Shown one piece after another: positions 42,845 through 55,138 of a stretch of DNA of 64,000 bases. The translations under genes and the position numbers were made by a program. How positions within the stretch are numbered: the first letter of the stretch is position 1; each line of letters starts with the position of its first letter. Origin of the DNA: Eunapius fragilis (Eukaryota > Porifera > Demospongiae > Spongillida > Spongillidae); the NCBI GenBank assembly GCA_963681505.1, contig OY811993.1, forward strand, positions 2,638,992 to 2,702,991, given 5' to 3'. The notes beneath the pieces are model-generated. The model did not search any database, was not told the origin of the DNA, and was given only the letters and a program-made list of their open reading frames with translations.

Positions 42845-44193
42845 CAGAAGCTACGCGAGTAGGTCCCATTAGGAATCCTGCAGTATCATGATTGTCATTA
42901 AAAACGTCACTCGCTTTAAGCGGGACGGCCAAGAGTTGGGTCACTTCATTCTTAGTGGCAATCGAGCGATATCAAAAAGGAGAACAGTTCTGCGTTGTAT
43001 CTGTGTGATAGGATGGTGTACTTTTAGAGAACAAAAATACTCGTCCCCATCGTCTATACCCAGTCCCACCTAAACTTTCTCCTCCGTCGTCGTCATCGTC
43101 TTCTTCTTCCTTCGGGATAGTATAACTCACGATAGGAACATTTGTAAAGTATGCCAAGCGTACCAATCGCATCAGGATGTGTCCACAGGTTATCTTCAGG
43201 GGTCTGTTAGATGCCTAACCGATCGGGCAATTAGCTGGAGCGAGTAGTACCTTATTTGGTGTTGATCAACAAATAGCACATTACATCAGCTATCAAAATG
43301 TTCATGACTCACCAGTATAAAATAACCAGAATTATCATATTCGATGGTTCTACCATGTCATCTCAAGGACAATTTTGATTACATTCGAGCATCTAAAAGT
43401 TGAAAGATCAAGATGCTGCCAGATCTGCCAAACGAGTGCATGTCAAGCGCGCTACCGAAAGGACCAACGGTACATTACATTTTTGGATCCATAAGTTATG
43501 AGCATGTATGGTATAGCACTAAAATGTTTCTGTAATAGTTACAGCAGTAGATATTGCGTCTCTCTGCTTTATAGTAATATGCGCTGTTTGAAATGTATGT
43601 ATAACGCCAAAGTTGCTTACGATAATGTATAGTGGTGCATGGTTTATCTGATAATAGCGTGAGACGTTTACTTAGGGTACATTTATCCTATGTATTATAT
43701 GGCTTCGCTTTTGCCAATGCTTTTAAACCTTTATCCCCCTTGGGTCCTGAATGGAGGTAGTCTGGGGACTAGTGTAACATTTTAATGGTTCAGCTCAACA
43801 AAATTGCAGATTCAAAAATAAATCTGTCATGATCGCACAAGTTGACGCTTTTGCTACCTGGGTCTATAAGTTACAAGAACTAAATACAATACCAAATCCA
43901 CCAGAAAAATTTAGGAAACAAGTAATAAAACCATTCTCTATACGAGACGTGGGTGGTATATAGGAATCAAAGGTGATGGAGGTGTAAAAAGCAAGGGAAC
44001 AAGGCTTCTGATTGAAAAGGAAAAAATGGAATAGACCTGTATTAGCACGCACATTTAAATAAGACAACAAGCTGCTAATATTGGTCTATTTCATTTTTCC
44101 TTTTCAATCAGAAGCCTTGTTCCCTTGCTTAACACACCACCATCACCTTTGATTCCTATGTACAACTCATACAGAGAATGTTTTTATTACTTG
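42845..44193 (+). mobile_element. Foldback-family copy 5
   Basis: A decayed 5' hairpin (GCTAC-GCGA-GTAGG) is followed by GATTGTCATTAAAAACGTCA, CTCCGTCGTCGTCATCGTC, GGGATAGTATAACTCACGAT and a relic of the tiny ORF (frame DAARSAKRVHVKRATERTN, about 43410-43470) with a GTACAT donor-like site. The 3' palindrome is 43915-44193, ending TTACTTG with T after it. It is collinear with the copy at 60198. Confidence 0.7.
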
Positions 44194-46945
44194 TAAAAAT
44201 GTTGATTATTGATAATCTCCGAGAACCAGAAATGGTTGTATGTGTGAGCAGCCATTTTGAGATGATTTAACAGTGCAGCTAAGTGGATTACATAAAATTC
44301 AAACCTGAGCAATCAAAACGCCAATTATGAATAAAGTTAACTGGTGTGAAATTAACGATTACACATATCCATATTTTAAAAAGTGCACGTGCATGTGATA
44401 GATGTGGACTCTGTCACAAAGGGTCATTCATGGGGGTTTTGAACGTGGTTCAACGTCAGCAGAAACTTTAGCTCATTAGCCTTGATACTGTTACTTTTAC
44501 CCGCCTATATGTCAGTGTATAGAGAATGTTTTTATCACTTATTACTTGTAAAACTTAGTAGGATTTTTACTGCTGATGATTATTTCTTGAGTGTCATAAG
44601 CACCATTACAGCACTATAATATTCTCTTGAAATAGCACAATAACAGCTTTTTTGCGAGAATATCTCTTGTTATTCTTACATGTAACTAAGGAGCGAATAT
44701 GTAACGAAGACGTTTGGAAGAGAGGTACATTTAGATATCTTGAAACACAGTCAGTACATTGAAAATAGCATGCTAGAATTGATCAACAGATGAACACTTG
44801 CATAGTAACATAAACTTCATCATAACTGTTCCATTTATACACTTGGATCCTTTATTCAATCCCACTGGTAAAACACTTGGTATAAATAAGCACTGTAGGT
44901 ATTGGTGGTAATACCACAAAAACCTAATGCCATTAAATGTAGTAAGGTAAGCTGCCATATTAGAACCGATTTTAAAACGGACTGTACAATCGTCTGGAGG
45001 ACGTTTTAACACCACCAAGTGTCACTACTGATGGATGCGCACCATATCATCGTTTTAAAAGTTTTCGCACCTCAGGGGGGGGGGGGGGTTCGCGATGAGT
45101 GCCAAATTAGAACAGCGGGTGTGTCGTAGCTTTTTTAATAGTTTCAATCGAACAGACAACCAGCAACGCCGCCAACATATCTGGAAGTATCCGAAGTGAT
45201 GTTCTAAACACACAAAACAATACATTTGCGTTCTGTTGTGATCTCCATTGAAAATTACCGGAAGTGAGTACTAAATGAGCCCTAGCTTGCATGGTGGAAA
45301 TTGGCATCGCTAAGTTACGGTTATAAAACAAATCTACGCAAGAAAGAATGAGTTTCAAATCCCTACCTCTTCTACAGCCTCCTGAGAATTGCTGGAATTC
45401 AGCAAAACAAAACTTGTTTACCTGTACTTGGTTAAAGTATTGTAATAAAGGAAAATTATTGATAGATGCATGTATATCGGGTACACAATCGGCTATGATT
45501 TTTATGGCTACAAGTAAAGTGGTGATCAGTGGTGACGTGTCCTGGGCACTGCAGTTTGGCCTTATATTTACCAAATTCTAGGCCTACTTTCTTTGACCCC
45601 AAGAACGGGTCAGTTCTGTGAAGCGATATTGTTTACATAAGTCCATCGTGGCATCTTTACTATTAACTGGGATAGGCGCTTTCTCTTTCGCTGCCAGCCA
45701 TTTCTTCCACGCTTGGCCTCCAAGAAATAAGAGGTTTACTAACTAGCTTTCATACGTATGTGAAAACAAATTAACTACTTAGGGACATAGTTCGCTAAAG
45801 GGTATTATCAACTGTGGTTATAGGCTGCGGTTATTCTGATTCCCCCCCCCCCTCCCCATTCCAATAAGACCAACCTGTTGTAATATGGCAGTTTACCTTA
45901 GGAAGTTACTCATTTGTATGCAGTGGTGGGCAAAAAGCATATTCACAATCAATTTTCACCATATTTGATGTTACCTGTCCAGCCCTACTATATAGCAAAC
46001 TTACAGTCCTCACTGCTAGTCAATCTTGGACGTTTGGTTGGTGTGAGAACTGCAAACAGGCAATACAGTAGTGAATGGCTCCTTTGATTCCATACATATA
46101 ATAAACACTTTACGGTGTAAGTAAAATGCTTGCGGGATTTATTAACATTGAAAGAACCAAATTTTTCTGGGTAATTAATTTCGTAGTACCACAAAAATTA
46201 TACAGCACCAAAATTTACAGTACCATAGATAATATACCTGGGGTTGGAAACGGATCATGTGGGCAATACATAGCTATAGTCCGATCCGCGGGTCATCATC
46301 ACTGGAATGGATGACACCATTAATTACGTGACGGCGGACGTATTTTCGTTTTTCTGACTCAATAGTCCTCGAATGCTGTGAAACTGTGACTACTTTCTAT
46401 CTGAATAAGAGGTATGATTGGGGTTATAGTAGTTTGGAGGCTGCCTGATATCATTTATGCTAAGGTTTTCACGTAACCTACAACTAGTTTAGTTGTGGGC
46501 ATTTCTAAATCACCATGTATAAGATAAGTTGATTCAGAACCAACTAAATATGACCTTCACAAACGATGATAGGTTAAAACGTTTGTGTTCGTTGCATCAG
46601 TGTTCTAAACCCAAAAAGCACGTTTTGATAGGGTGATGGTTAGGGGTCGACGTAACGGTTGCACGTAACCATATTCATAAAAGTGATGACGTTTATGCGC
46701 TAATGATGTCAGGGTAAAAAACGTCACATCCGCATGTACCACAACAGTATCGTACGATCTATAGACTTAACAAAAGGTACTTTTGTTGCACTCACACTCT
46801 TGTTCAATGGTGCACTTAAAAGCGCTTTTGTTCAATGGTGTGCTAATAAGCGCTTTTGTTTAATGATGCCCTTATGTTGTACGCAAAGCTCTTTCCATAC
46901 TTTAAAAGCACATACAATTGCTTTGCAATAGCATTTCTGTGCGGT
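44194..46945. other. Mostly featureless; one palindrome-end relic
   Basis: TAGAGAATGTTTTTATCACT, then TATTACTTG (44519-44551) is a lone 3' end of the foldback family. G and C homopolymer runs lie at 45075 and 45842. A 155-codon minus-strand frame at 45107-45574 has no domain and is not annotated. A 40-bp segment around GGGGTCGACGTAACGGTT (46646) recurs inverted near 52535. Confidence 0.4.
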
Positions 46946-47589
46946 ATACTACGTTGCAGTAGGGTCATTCCTACCCAAGCGTACGCAAGTTTCTGCATGT
47001 CTGACTCAGATTACACCCAAACGTGGGTCGGGGGGTCATGGGACATGACTAAGTGCAAAGGTCACCCCTTAGATGTCTTCTGTTGTGGAGATATTAATGG
47101 TTATTATTGTGAACTTTTCCTTGGACACTGTATTTGATGCACTGTACAAATTTGGTGTACCCTTCAACTCTCATCAATAAAATTAGCATTAAATAATCGC
47201 TCCTTCATTAAGGTATTATGAGGGATTTTTAAACTTTATTAAGAATCTGGGGTGAAATAATTTCAGCCTTTCATCTTCTGTATAATTAGATCCTAATTGA
47301 TCTGCCATACCATTTTGCACCGTAAATATTTTCCAAATAGTCTTCAATATGGAGAAGCTATATGCCAAATTAGCAGTTGGGCTGGCACTGGGTTTAGGGT
47401 GCAGAAAATGGGAAGATACTCATTCCAGCTGCTTTGGGCAATTCCACCCTGCCTCCAACCTAACCACATATATTTATGTTTTCATAGGCTATCTAAACAT
47501 CACTGACCTAACACAACTGTCATAACCACTGAGAGAAACAGCATTTCACAAACATAATACAGACAGTACAATACCTCCTTCCCCTGCCC

Positions 47590-48301
47590 CTTCCCTTGCA
47601 TACATGTACACTCAGGTAAATATATATATACCCTTTCACTACTTGTGATTCTCAAGAGCTTGTGTTGCACTGTCCATTTCATTTTCAGTAAGTGTGTATG
47701 TTCAACCAGTGTAGGTTGTAGGCTCAACAAAAGTCAGAATGTCACTGATCTGTATTGTTAATATGTCGGCTCTGAGAAGATTGACAAATGACCTGTTAGG
47801 CCCAAGTGGATGACAGCGTCACTTCCTGCATTTCAGAATGAGATCCTGTCATACAGCCTACCCACCAGGCACCATTGTAAATAGCAGTCACATACCCTTT
47901 TATGTAACACATATTTGCTTGACATGACACCACAGCTTGTACAGTTTCAGTGCGAAAACCACAGCTTGCACTGGATTCCCACACTTGCAGTGCGCAAGTA
48001 TCAACAGGCACAAAGCTGTGCAATCTTTGGGTATGGTTTTGGCCTTGGAGAACCTATCTTGCAGCAAGGTTTCTTCGTTGCCCCATTCTTTGTTGTTGAA
48101 GAATTTAATAGGAATCCTCTGTAACCGAGTATGGCAGAAGGTAAACAGTTCATCGGGTGTTGTTATTTGGTTACTGTATAGACGCTGCAAACTGGCCTTG
48201 ACAGCTTGCCTTTTTACATCACCACCTACACCACCACAGGGATCCTTGCCATAACTGGTCGCAAAAAAGTGCCACTCTGCAGGTACCCTGAAGTCTTCCA
48301 A
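47590..48301 (-). pseudogene. Uncharacterised repeated protein, left-arm copy
   Basis: MEDFRVPAEWHFFATSYGKD, then GGVGGDVKRQAVKASLQRLY is open for 133 codons (48301-47900). After a frame change, LHSFVPVDTCALQVWESS (partly 48020) and GYVTAIYNGAWWVGCM continue to about 47800. FFATSxGKGPCDGVGGxVKR is a motif of an abundant invertebrate family of repeated, probably mobile proteins without a known function. The Cys/His-poor C-terminal GYVxxIYxGxWWVG block looks like a small beta module. Confidence 0.5.
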
Positions 48302-48343
48302 GTGGTTAAATAGGTTGATGAAGGTCTTCGCTTTTCTATGTTA

Positions 48344-48965
48344 CCACTTGGAAGACTTCAGGGTACCTGCAGAGTGGCGCTTGTTTTGTGACCAGTTATG
48401 GCAAGGGTCCCTGTGATGGTGTAGGTGGTGCTGTAAAAAGGCAAGCTGCCAAGGCCAGTTTGCAGCGTCTATACAGTAACCAAATCACAACACCCCATGA
48501 ACTTTTAACCTTCTGCCATACTCGGTTACAGGGAAATTCATCAACAACAAAGAATGGGGCAACGAAGAAACCTTGCAGCAAGAAGGCCAAAAACCATAGC
48601 TGGTACCCAAAGAGATTGCACAGCTTTGTGCCTGTTAATACTAGCACACTGCAAGTGTGGCACACCAAGCATTAAAGCGTATGTAACTGCTATTTACAAT
48701 GGTGCCTAGTGGGTAGGCTGTACTGTGTGACAGGATCTGATCCTGAAATGCAGGAAGTGACACTGTCATTTCTTCATCCACACGGTCATTTGTCTATCCT
48801 CTCAGAGCTGACATACTAACAGTACACATCAGTGACATTGTGACTTTTGTTGAGCTTACAGCCTACACTGTATGAACATATACACACTTACATGTACTGA
48901 TAATGAAATGGACAGTGCAATACAAGATCTTGAGAATCACAAGTGGTGAAAGGGTATATATATTT
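48344..48965 (+). pseudogene. Uncharacterised repeated protein, right-arm copy
   Basis: TSYGKGPCDGVGGAVKRQAA, then ASLQRLYSNQITTPHELLTF is open from 48388. It shifts after the KEWGN-equivalent and reads KRLHSFVPVNTSTLQV to a stop, then EMQEVTLSFLHPHGHLS in a further frame. It is more decayed at its 3' side than the left-arm copy but keeps the DGVGG motif better (left arm has GGVGG). The two copies read away from each other out of the palindrome centre. Confidence 0.5.
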
Positions 48966-50835
48966 ACCTGGGTGTACATGTATGCAAGGGAAGGGGCAGG
49001 GGAAGGAGGTATTGTACTGTCTGTATTATGTTTGTGAAATGCTGTTTCAGTGGTTATGACAGTTGTGTTAGGTCAGTGATGTTTAGATAGCCTATGAAAA
49101 TATAAATATATGTGGTTAGGTTGGAGGCAGGGTGGAATTGCCCAAAGCAGCTGGAATGAGTATATTTCCATTTTCTACACCCTAAACCCAGTGCCAGCCC
49201 AACTGCTAATTTGGCATATAGCTTCTCCATATTGAAGACTATTTGGAAAATATTTACGGTGCAAAATGGTATGGCAGATCAATTAGGATCTAATTATACA
49301 GAAGATGAAAGGCTGAAATTATTTCACCCCAGATACTTAATAAAGTTTAAAAATCCCTCATAATACCTTAATGGAGGAGCGATTATTTAATGCTAATTTC
49401 ATTGATGAGAGTTGAAGGGTACACCAAATACAGTGCATGAAATACAGAGTGTCCAAGGAAAAGTTCACAATAATAACCATTAATATCTCCACAACAGAAG
49501 ACATCTAAGGGGTAACCTTTGCATCTGGCCATGTCCCATGACCACTGTACCCATAAAATAAGTTTGAGTGAAATCTGAGTCAGACATGCAAAAACTTGCG
49601 TACGATTGGGTAGGAATGACTCAGTAGTATTGTACAGAGTATTGTACAGAGTCTGAGTAGAACCTGCTCAAGAATATCGAGAGTTAATAACTCTCATATA
49701 GGATTTGACCCAATTATGAATGTCATTAAAAAACGCGAATGTCATTTTTAAAAACGTATGTATTGTGAACATATTATTTGGAGTTGTCAGAAAACGTATC
49801 TACACTATGTTTAGCTGTGTTGCTGATATGTGTTGTAGTCAGTCAAAGTACATGTTACTTGGGGTTGGATTTTTAAAAATGGCAGGGTCAGATACATACC
49901 TGCAGTCTAGTACCTTGCCAAAATATATAATTTGGCTGGGGGATTAAATTTTTTGTGACACATTTTCTGGCTCGGGACAAATTGTATGCTTGAAACATGT
50001 GCATATGTCAGAGCACGACTCCCATTTGCACTGATTCGAGCATCAAGCCTGTGTATGTGGGGATCTATGGTAGTGAACTTGGATTGGATGATCGGGTATC
50101 GCGTGATATAAATAATTTGATAATCAAGTTTGATGTGAGATTCAGATGTGGCTTGCACATTAGCACTTTCACACATTCGCCTATCAGCACAAAGTAGTCA
50201 TGTTCACAAGAAATTTATATGAAATTGTTTGCCAACGCTATCATTCACCGTTGACACACAATGAATATCATAATACGACGAGCGGATGGCTTACCTTGTT
50301 GTCATCATCGTACAAGAAGGCAACAACAAGCAGTTTCGTGTTTGATGTCACAAAACCGAGTGGTTGTAGAGAACAAAACTATTTTCCAAACTCGTACCCA
50401 GTCCCACGTTGTTCTTGTTCTTGTTGTTCTTGTTCTTGACCACGCATAACTCGGGATAGGAACACTTTTAAGAAATGAAAATCACACCAATGGCTTCAGA
50501 ATTTGTTGGCATTCCCGTTTCTGTGGTCAAAACGTCTCAAGGCTACATGACATATATCGGTGGTTGTGCTAGCAAATTACATATAGTTAAGCTTACTGCA
50601 CTGATACGACTCGGATAGGTCTTTATACGAAGTACTAGTAGTATACATGATGTAATCAAATGTGTACGGTCTGGGCACTAAACGTAGTGGTAATTAACTG
50701 TGGCACGTATCATGTTTTGCAAATTGGGCACTATATGTATTTAATAACGTGCACGTGCGTACTATAATCATTCTTCTGTTTCGATCGTTGTAGGTTTGAC
50801 GCTCTTTGTAACTTAGTGAAGTTGTTTTTCTCAAA

Positions 50836-51156
50836 ATGCTTTCACGTCAGGAAAAGAAGAAAGCCAAACGACAAGCAAAGTACCTCAAAACTCGAGACGA
50901 CGTACTAGATTCAGCCCGAGCGGAACTACAAAGCAGAAACGGGCCTCTCAACGTGAAAACTATCGAGCAGAGCCTGAAAGAAACAGACCTCTCGACGTGC
51001 AAGGTATCGAGCAGATCCCGAAAAGGAACGGACCTCTCGACGAGCAAGGTATCGAGCAGATCCTGAAAAGGAACAGGCTGCTAAAAGACAGCAATATTGC
51101 CATAGTCCTGAACATGCATCTCGCTCGGCGAAAAGAGCTAAGGTCACTCAAAGGTA
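50836..51156 (+). pseudogene. Element-borne tiny ORF with RYRADPEKE repeats
   Basis: Starts MLSRQEKKKAKRQAKYLKTR, then DDVLDSARAELQSRN, aligned with the copy at 13321. After a frameshift the repeats read SRRARYRADPEKERTSRRAR, then YRADPEKEQAAKRQQY and SRSAKRAKVTQR, ending at a consensus donor (CAAAG|GTATGT at about 51151). This suggests a first coding exon. The repeats are the clearest in the window and are the main reason for relating the family to Helitron-type elements. Confidence 0.55.
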
Positions 51157-51857
51157 TGTCGTACGTTTACAACCTTCCTCTCATATCAAGACGGATTACT
51201 TAACATACTACGGCTCATAATCGGGTATGAATAAAAATCAATGAAACAAGTAAATAAAAAACATTCTCTATGAGAAAGTTGGTGGCATATAGGATTTGAA
51301 GGCAATGCTGATGTAAAAAGGAAGGAAACAAGGGTCTAATAATAAGGGAAAATGGAATAGTCCTATATTCACATTTCTATATGTAGGATATAGTATGTTG
51401 TTCGTGTGCTATATATAGGACTGTTCCATTTTCCCTCATTATTAGACCCTTGTTTCCTCCTGAAAAGGAACAGACTGCTAAAAGACAGCAATATTACCAT
51501 AGTCCTGAATGTGCATCTCACTCGGCGAAAAGAGCTAAGGTCACTCAAAGGTATGTCGTACGTTTACAACCTTCCTCTCATATCAAGAAGGATTACTTAA
51601 CATGCTACGGCTCATAATCGGGTATGAATAAAAATCAATGAAACAAGTAAATAAAAAACATTCTCTATGAGAAAGTTGGTGGCATATAGGATTTGAAGGC
51701 AATGGTGATGTAAAAAGGAAGGAAACAAGGGTCTAAAATAAGGGAAATGGAATAGTCCTATATTTAGCACATTTCTATATGCAGGATATAGTATGTTGTT
51801 CGTGTGCTATATATAGGACTATTCCATTTTCCCTTATTATTAGACCCTTGTTTCCTT
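51062..51857 (+). repeat. Tandem duplication inside copy 6 (two units of about 397 bp)
   Basis: The first unit begins CCTGAAAAGGAACAGGCTGC and ends part-way through the right arm of the palindrome at GACCCTTGTTTCCT. The second unit begins CCTGAAAAGGAACAGACTGC immediately. Both breakpoints share TCCT. Confidence 0.85.
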
Positions 51858-51959
51858 CCTTTTTACACCACCATTGCCTTCAAATCCTATGTGCCACCAA
51901 CTTTCTCATAGAGAATGTTTTTTATTTACTTGTGGTCACTTCTTGTGCTTACAAAAATC

Positions 51960-52372
51960 TATGTACCAGCCACTGCATATAAACACTCTAAAGGCTACTT
52001 TTCATCTGAATGAACCTGGATGGACGGATGTGTTCAAGAGTGCCCAGAACTCATGCCCTAATGTGCTCCAGCTAGTTGATTTGTTACTGCCTTTGCCTCC
52101 CAGCAGTGCACTGTGAAAGAGGATTCAGCCTGGCTAAAGTAATAAAATCTGACTGGAGAGGCCGACTAAAGAATACCTCAGTGAAAAATCTCATGGCAAT
52201 ACAGTTGCACAGTCCTGATATTTTGGATGTTGATCCCATGCCAGCTATCCACAGGTGGAAGGAGAAATGCGAGCATAGGAGATCTGTTTGCAGCAATTCT
52301 GATGCTTCTAACTCAGAGTCAGATAATAATAGTGAAATAGAGACCTCATATTTAGCATCACAACGCCATTAG
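51960..52372 (+). pseudogene. hAT transposase C-terminal dimerisation domain fragment
   Basis: GWTDVFKSAQNSCPNVLQLV, then after a frame change LCLPAVHCERGFSLAKVIKS, DWRGRLKNTSVKNLMAIQLH and AIHRWKEKCEHRRSV, ending TAG. The CERGFS-x2-K-x2-K-s-x-W-R-x-L pattern is the hAT dimerisation domain of the ZNF862-like type. The upstream catalytic part is missing; the fragment abuts the foldback copy ending at 51932, which may have separated it from its body. Confidence 0.65.
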
Positions 52373-53161
52373 ATCTTTTTTGTGTACTACAAGAAGAGAA
52401 AGCTAGCTAAAAAATGCACAAAAGAACTACATAAATATGTAGTTGATGACACGTTTTTGTAATAATATTTTTTATAGCTGAACAAACCTGTGATGACAGA
52501 CGCGCCACATAAATGAATATGATTATGCATAACCGTTACGTCGACCCCTGTGGTTGTGGGCATTTAGCAGTTCTAACTGCTGGTTTTTGTGGGTTTCTAT
52601 TCCTTTTCACAAAAGGGAACAACTATATTTCCAATAGAGACGCAATGACAGGACTCAAAGCACGTTCCCTGTTCGTAGACAAAGACATGTGTTCGTAGGC
52701 GTCATTGCTAGAGGCAAGTGCAACTTGGAATAATGTCACAATCTAACAAACATATAACAGAAGGCACGCGTTTTATGAAGCTCGTTTTTATAAGATGCCT
52801 GGGAACCATCCGCGGAGATTGAACAGCAACAAACGTTATGAGGAACAAGTCCAAACAGTGCCCAGAACCTTTGGGGGGTAGTGTCTGTAAGTTTGGAGCT
52901 GTGCAGAGTGCAGAACATCCTTGGCTCCCCCTATTCAAGTTCTGCAATCCAGATTTCAACAGTTTGAGAACTTGCCATTAGGTATGCTTTTGGACTTCAT
53001 ATTCTGTTTTATATTCATTCAGGGTGGAAATATGAATCAATGACATCAAGTTGTGCTACTACCTCTTCAAGTACACCAAACATCTACTAAGAGTTACACA
53101 TTGTGTAGCATTTCTCTTGGACTGTGTCTTTTAAAGGACATCATATTGACCCTCAAAAGTG
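52373..53161. other. Pre-insertion flank of the LTR element
   Basis: No gene recognised. The segment at 52513-52560 is an inverted match to 46640-46690. The last bases (CTCAAAAGTG) form the left target-site copy of the LTR element. Confidence 0.4.
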
Positions 53162-53280
53162 TGGTGATCGTATTAACGGAGACTGATATTGTGCGCATGT
53201 GTATACAATTGGTGATTATTCATGTAGACGTGATTGTGAGTGCTCGTGTACTGGCAATAATTCACTGTTGATATACTACA
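53162..53280 (+). repeat. 5' LTR (119 bp)
   Basis: TG...CA termini. A GTATACAATT word and four differences from the 3' copy. Very short for this group. It could start two bases earlier if the target duplication is AAAAG. Confidence 0.9.
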
Positions 53281-53307
53281 TTTGGTGATGAGAGTGGGAT
53301 CTCGAAA

Positions 53308-54060
53308 ATGCCTACATTTGGCCAGCTTTCAGAGTTTGTGGCAGAAAGCGAATGTATGTCGTCATACCTTGAAAGGGTTGAGTTGTATTTCTTAGCCAAC
53401 AACGTCCAGGATGACATGAAGGCGGCAGTATTTTTTAGTTCGATCAGAGCCAAGACGTACGAGGTGTTGAGGAGTCTTGTCTCACCAGATCAGCCAAATA
53501 CGAAAACGTTGGATGAGCTAAAGACTCTATTACGAGCCCACTTTGAACTGAAACCACTTGTCATCTCGGAGAGGTTACATTTCTATCGACACAATCAATT
53601 AGCAGGCGAGTCAATGACAGACTTTTTGGTGGAATTTAGGAGGTTGGCAGCGCAGTGTGAGTTTAAGAACTCTTTGGACGAAGCGTTAAGAGGCCAAGTG
53701 GTTGGTGGGCTGAAGAGTGAATCCATCCAAAGACGTTTGTTATCGGAACGGAACCTAGACCTTGCCAAAGCGGTGGAGATTGCGACAGCTATAGAGTTAG
53801 CTGATAAACAATCTCAGTCATTTCAAGTTCCACCAGCACAGGCCCAGGTGGAAGTCAAGCGGGTGAGTGCAGCATCCCCAGTGTGTAAAGAAAGGCCAAA
53901 AAATGAAGACAGATTCAAAGAGGTGATATATATGCTTTAAATACAACAAGAAGGGTCATTTTGCTAGGAATTACCATTCAAAGAAAAAGTATACACCAGG
54001 GGGTAACTCGGAGAGAGAGGCACCTAGACAGAAAAAAACTACGAACTGGGTTGGGGATCA
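53308..54060 (+). pseudogene. Gag with damaged CCHC knuckle
   Basis: A 210-codon ORF from ATG 53308 (MPTFGQLSEFVAESECMSSY) carries the retrotransposon gag region (YLERVELYFLANNVQDDMKA, then FEL-x-P, EFRRLAAQCEFKNSLDEALR, DLAKAVEIATAIE). It closes at TAA 53938. In a shifted frame the nucleocapsid reads CFKYNKKGHFARNYH: two of the three Cys positions have become Tyr (TAC for TGC). A basic tail follows to about 54060. Confidence 0.75.
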
Positions 54061-54090
54061 GGAGAGTAGTACTAGTGTGAAGAAGCTACA

Positions 54091-54446
54091 GTGCAGACTG
54101 TCTATGTGGTGGAAAGTGGTCTGGAAGAACTGATGAAGATAAAACTGTTGGTTAATGGAGAGCCATTAGAGCTGCAGATAGATACAGGAGCTGCAGTGTC
54201 AATTATACCTCATCGAATATGGAAAAAGCACTTCTTCAACGTGCCCCTAGAAATGCCCCATGTCACCTTTCGTACTTATACGGCAGAGCCGATGAAGGTA
54301 ATGGGAACAATTTCTGTTCAAGTTGTGTATCAGAAGCAGACCAGAAAACTACGTTTTTTGTGGTGAGAACTAATGGTCCTTCTCTACTAGGCAGGGAGGG
54401 AATGAGGCAGCTCCACCTTGACTGGTCTATAGCCACACCCACGTAA
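54091..54446 (+). pseudogene. Retropepsin
   Basis: ELQIDTGAAVSIIPHRIW has the D-T-G-A active site. After a frameshift near 54360, FFVVRTNGPSLLGREGMRQL holds the second family motif (LLGR). The domain is complete in content but split between frames. Confidence 0.7.
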
Positions 54447-54542
54447 CATCACGTGAGTGTATTTGCAGTCGTACACTACAACAATGTCACATGATTTATC
54501 CGTAAACATATATGAATAATTTGACAACCACAGTAACATCAC

Positions 54543-55138
54543 GTGATCATGCTAGCCATTCTACAGTTAAGTACGCTGGAGGCATGGAGAAGGCACCGAA
54601 AAGGAGTTTGGAGAAAATTCAGTGATATCTTCAAAGCAAAGTTAGGTACAATCAGTGGGTTTACTTCATCAGTGCGGTTAAAATCAAGGGTTGCCCTAGA
54701 ATTTTGTAAACCTCAACCTGTGCCATTTGCTATAAAACAACGAATCGGGGATGAGAGCTGGACAAATTGGAGAAAGATGGTAACCTGGTGAGGGTGATGT
54801 ATAGTGAATGGACAACACCCATTGTCCCTGTGCGTAAGGAAGATGGAACATATCGTATTTGTGGTGAATATAAGGTCACAATAAACCCTTGCGTGGAGGT
54901 AGACCAATACCCCCTTCTAAAACCAGAAGACATATTCGCTACTTTGGCTGGAGGAAAGACCTTCTCCAAGATTGACTTGTCCCGGGCATACCAGAAACTA
55001 ACCTTGGATGAGCCATCTCAAGCACTTCTCACCATTACATCTGTACACGTCTTCCTTTTGGAGTGGCCTCGGCTCCAGCCATTTTTCAAAGGGTAATGGA
55101 CTTGATGCTACAGGGAATCCCCAATGTGGTTTGTTATA
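54543..55138 (+). pseudogene. Reverse transcriptase, N-terminal half, interrupted
   Basis: RT blocks: TTPIVPVRKEDGTYRICGEY, YPLLKPEDIFATLAGGKTFS, and KIDLSRAYQKLTLDE with the first catalytic Asp. A frameshift near 55040 separates this from RLPFGVASAPAIFQRVMD. The frame ends at the Tyr of the catalytic box, where the insertion at 55139 begins; the two catalytic aspartates are encoded beyond 56078. Confidence 0.8.

Larger units (their letters stand above)
46946..49630. repeat. 2.7-kb palindrome: head-to-head inverted duplication
   Basis: Arms 46946-48305 and 48344-49630 are inverted copies with scattered differences, separated by a 38-bp spacer. Matching anchors include CACTTGGAAGACTTCAGGGT at the centre, CCCCTGCCCCTTCCCTTGCA midway, and TTTCTGCATGTCTGACTCAG near the outer ends. 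The inner 0.7 kb of each arm is coding-derived. Confidence 0.85.
49677..51932 (+). mobile_element. Foldback-family copy 6 with internal tandem duplication
   Basis: Starts TC after A, hairpin GAGAGTTAATAACTCTC (49679-49695), then CATATAGGATTTGACC and AATGTCATTAAAAAACGC. A GTTCTTGTTCTTGTTGTTC run replaces the usual CGT repeat. The tiny ORF starts at ATG 50836. The 3' palindrome ends TTACTTG at 51932 with T following. A segment of about 397 bp spanning the ORF end and most of the palindrome is duplicated in tandem (51062-51458 and 51459-51857). Confidence 0.75.

Noticed and set aside
45107-45574. A 155-codon minus-strand frame with a hydrophobic C-terminal part
   Set aside because: No recognised family. 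An overlapping plus-strand frame is equally open, so coding cannot be supported from sequence alone.
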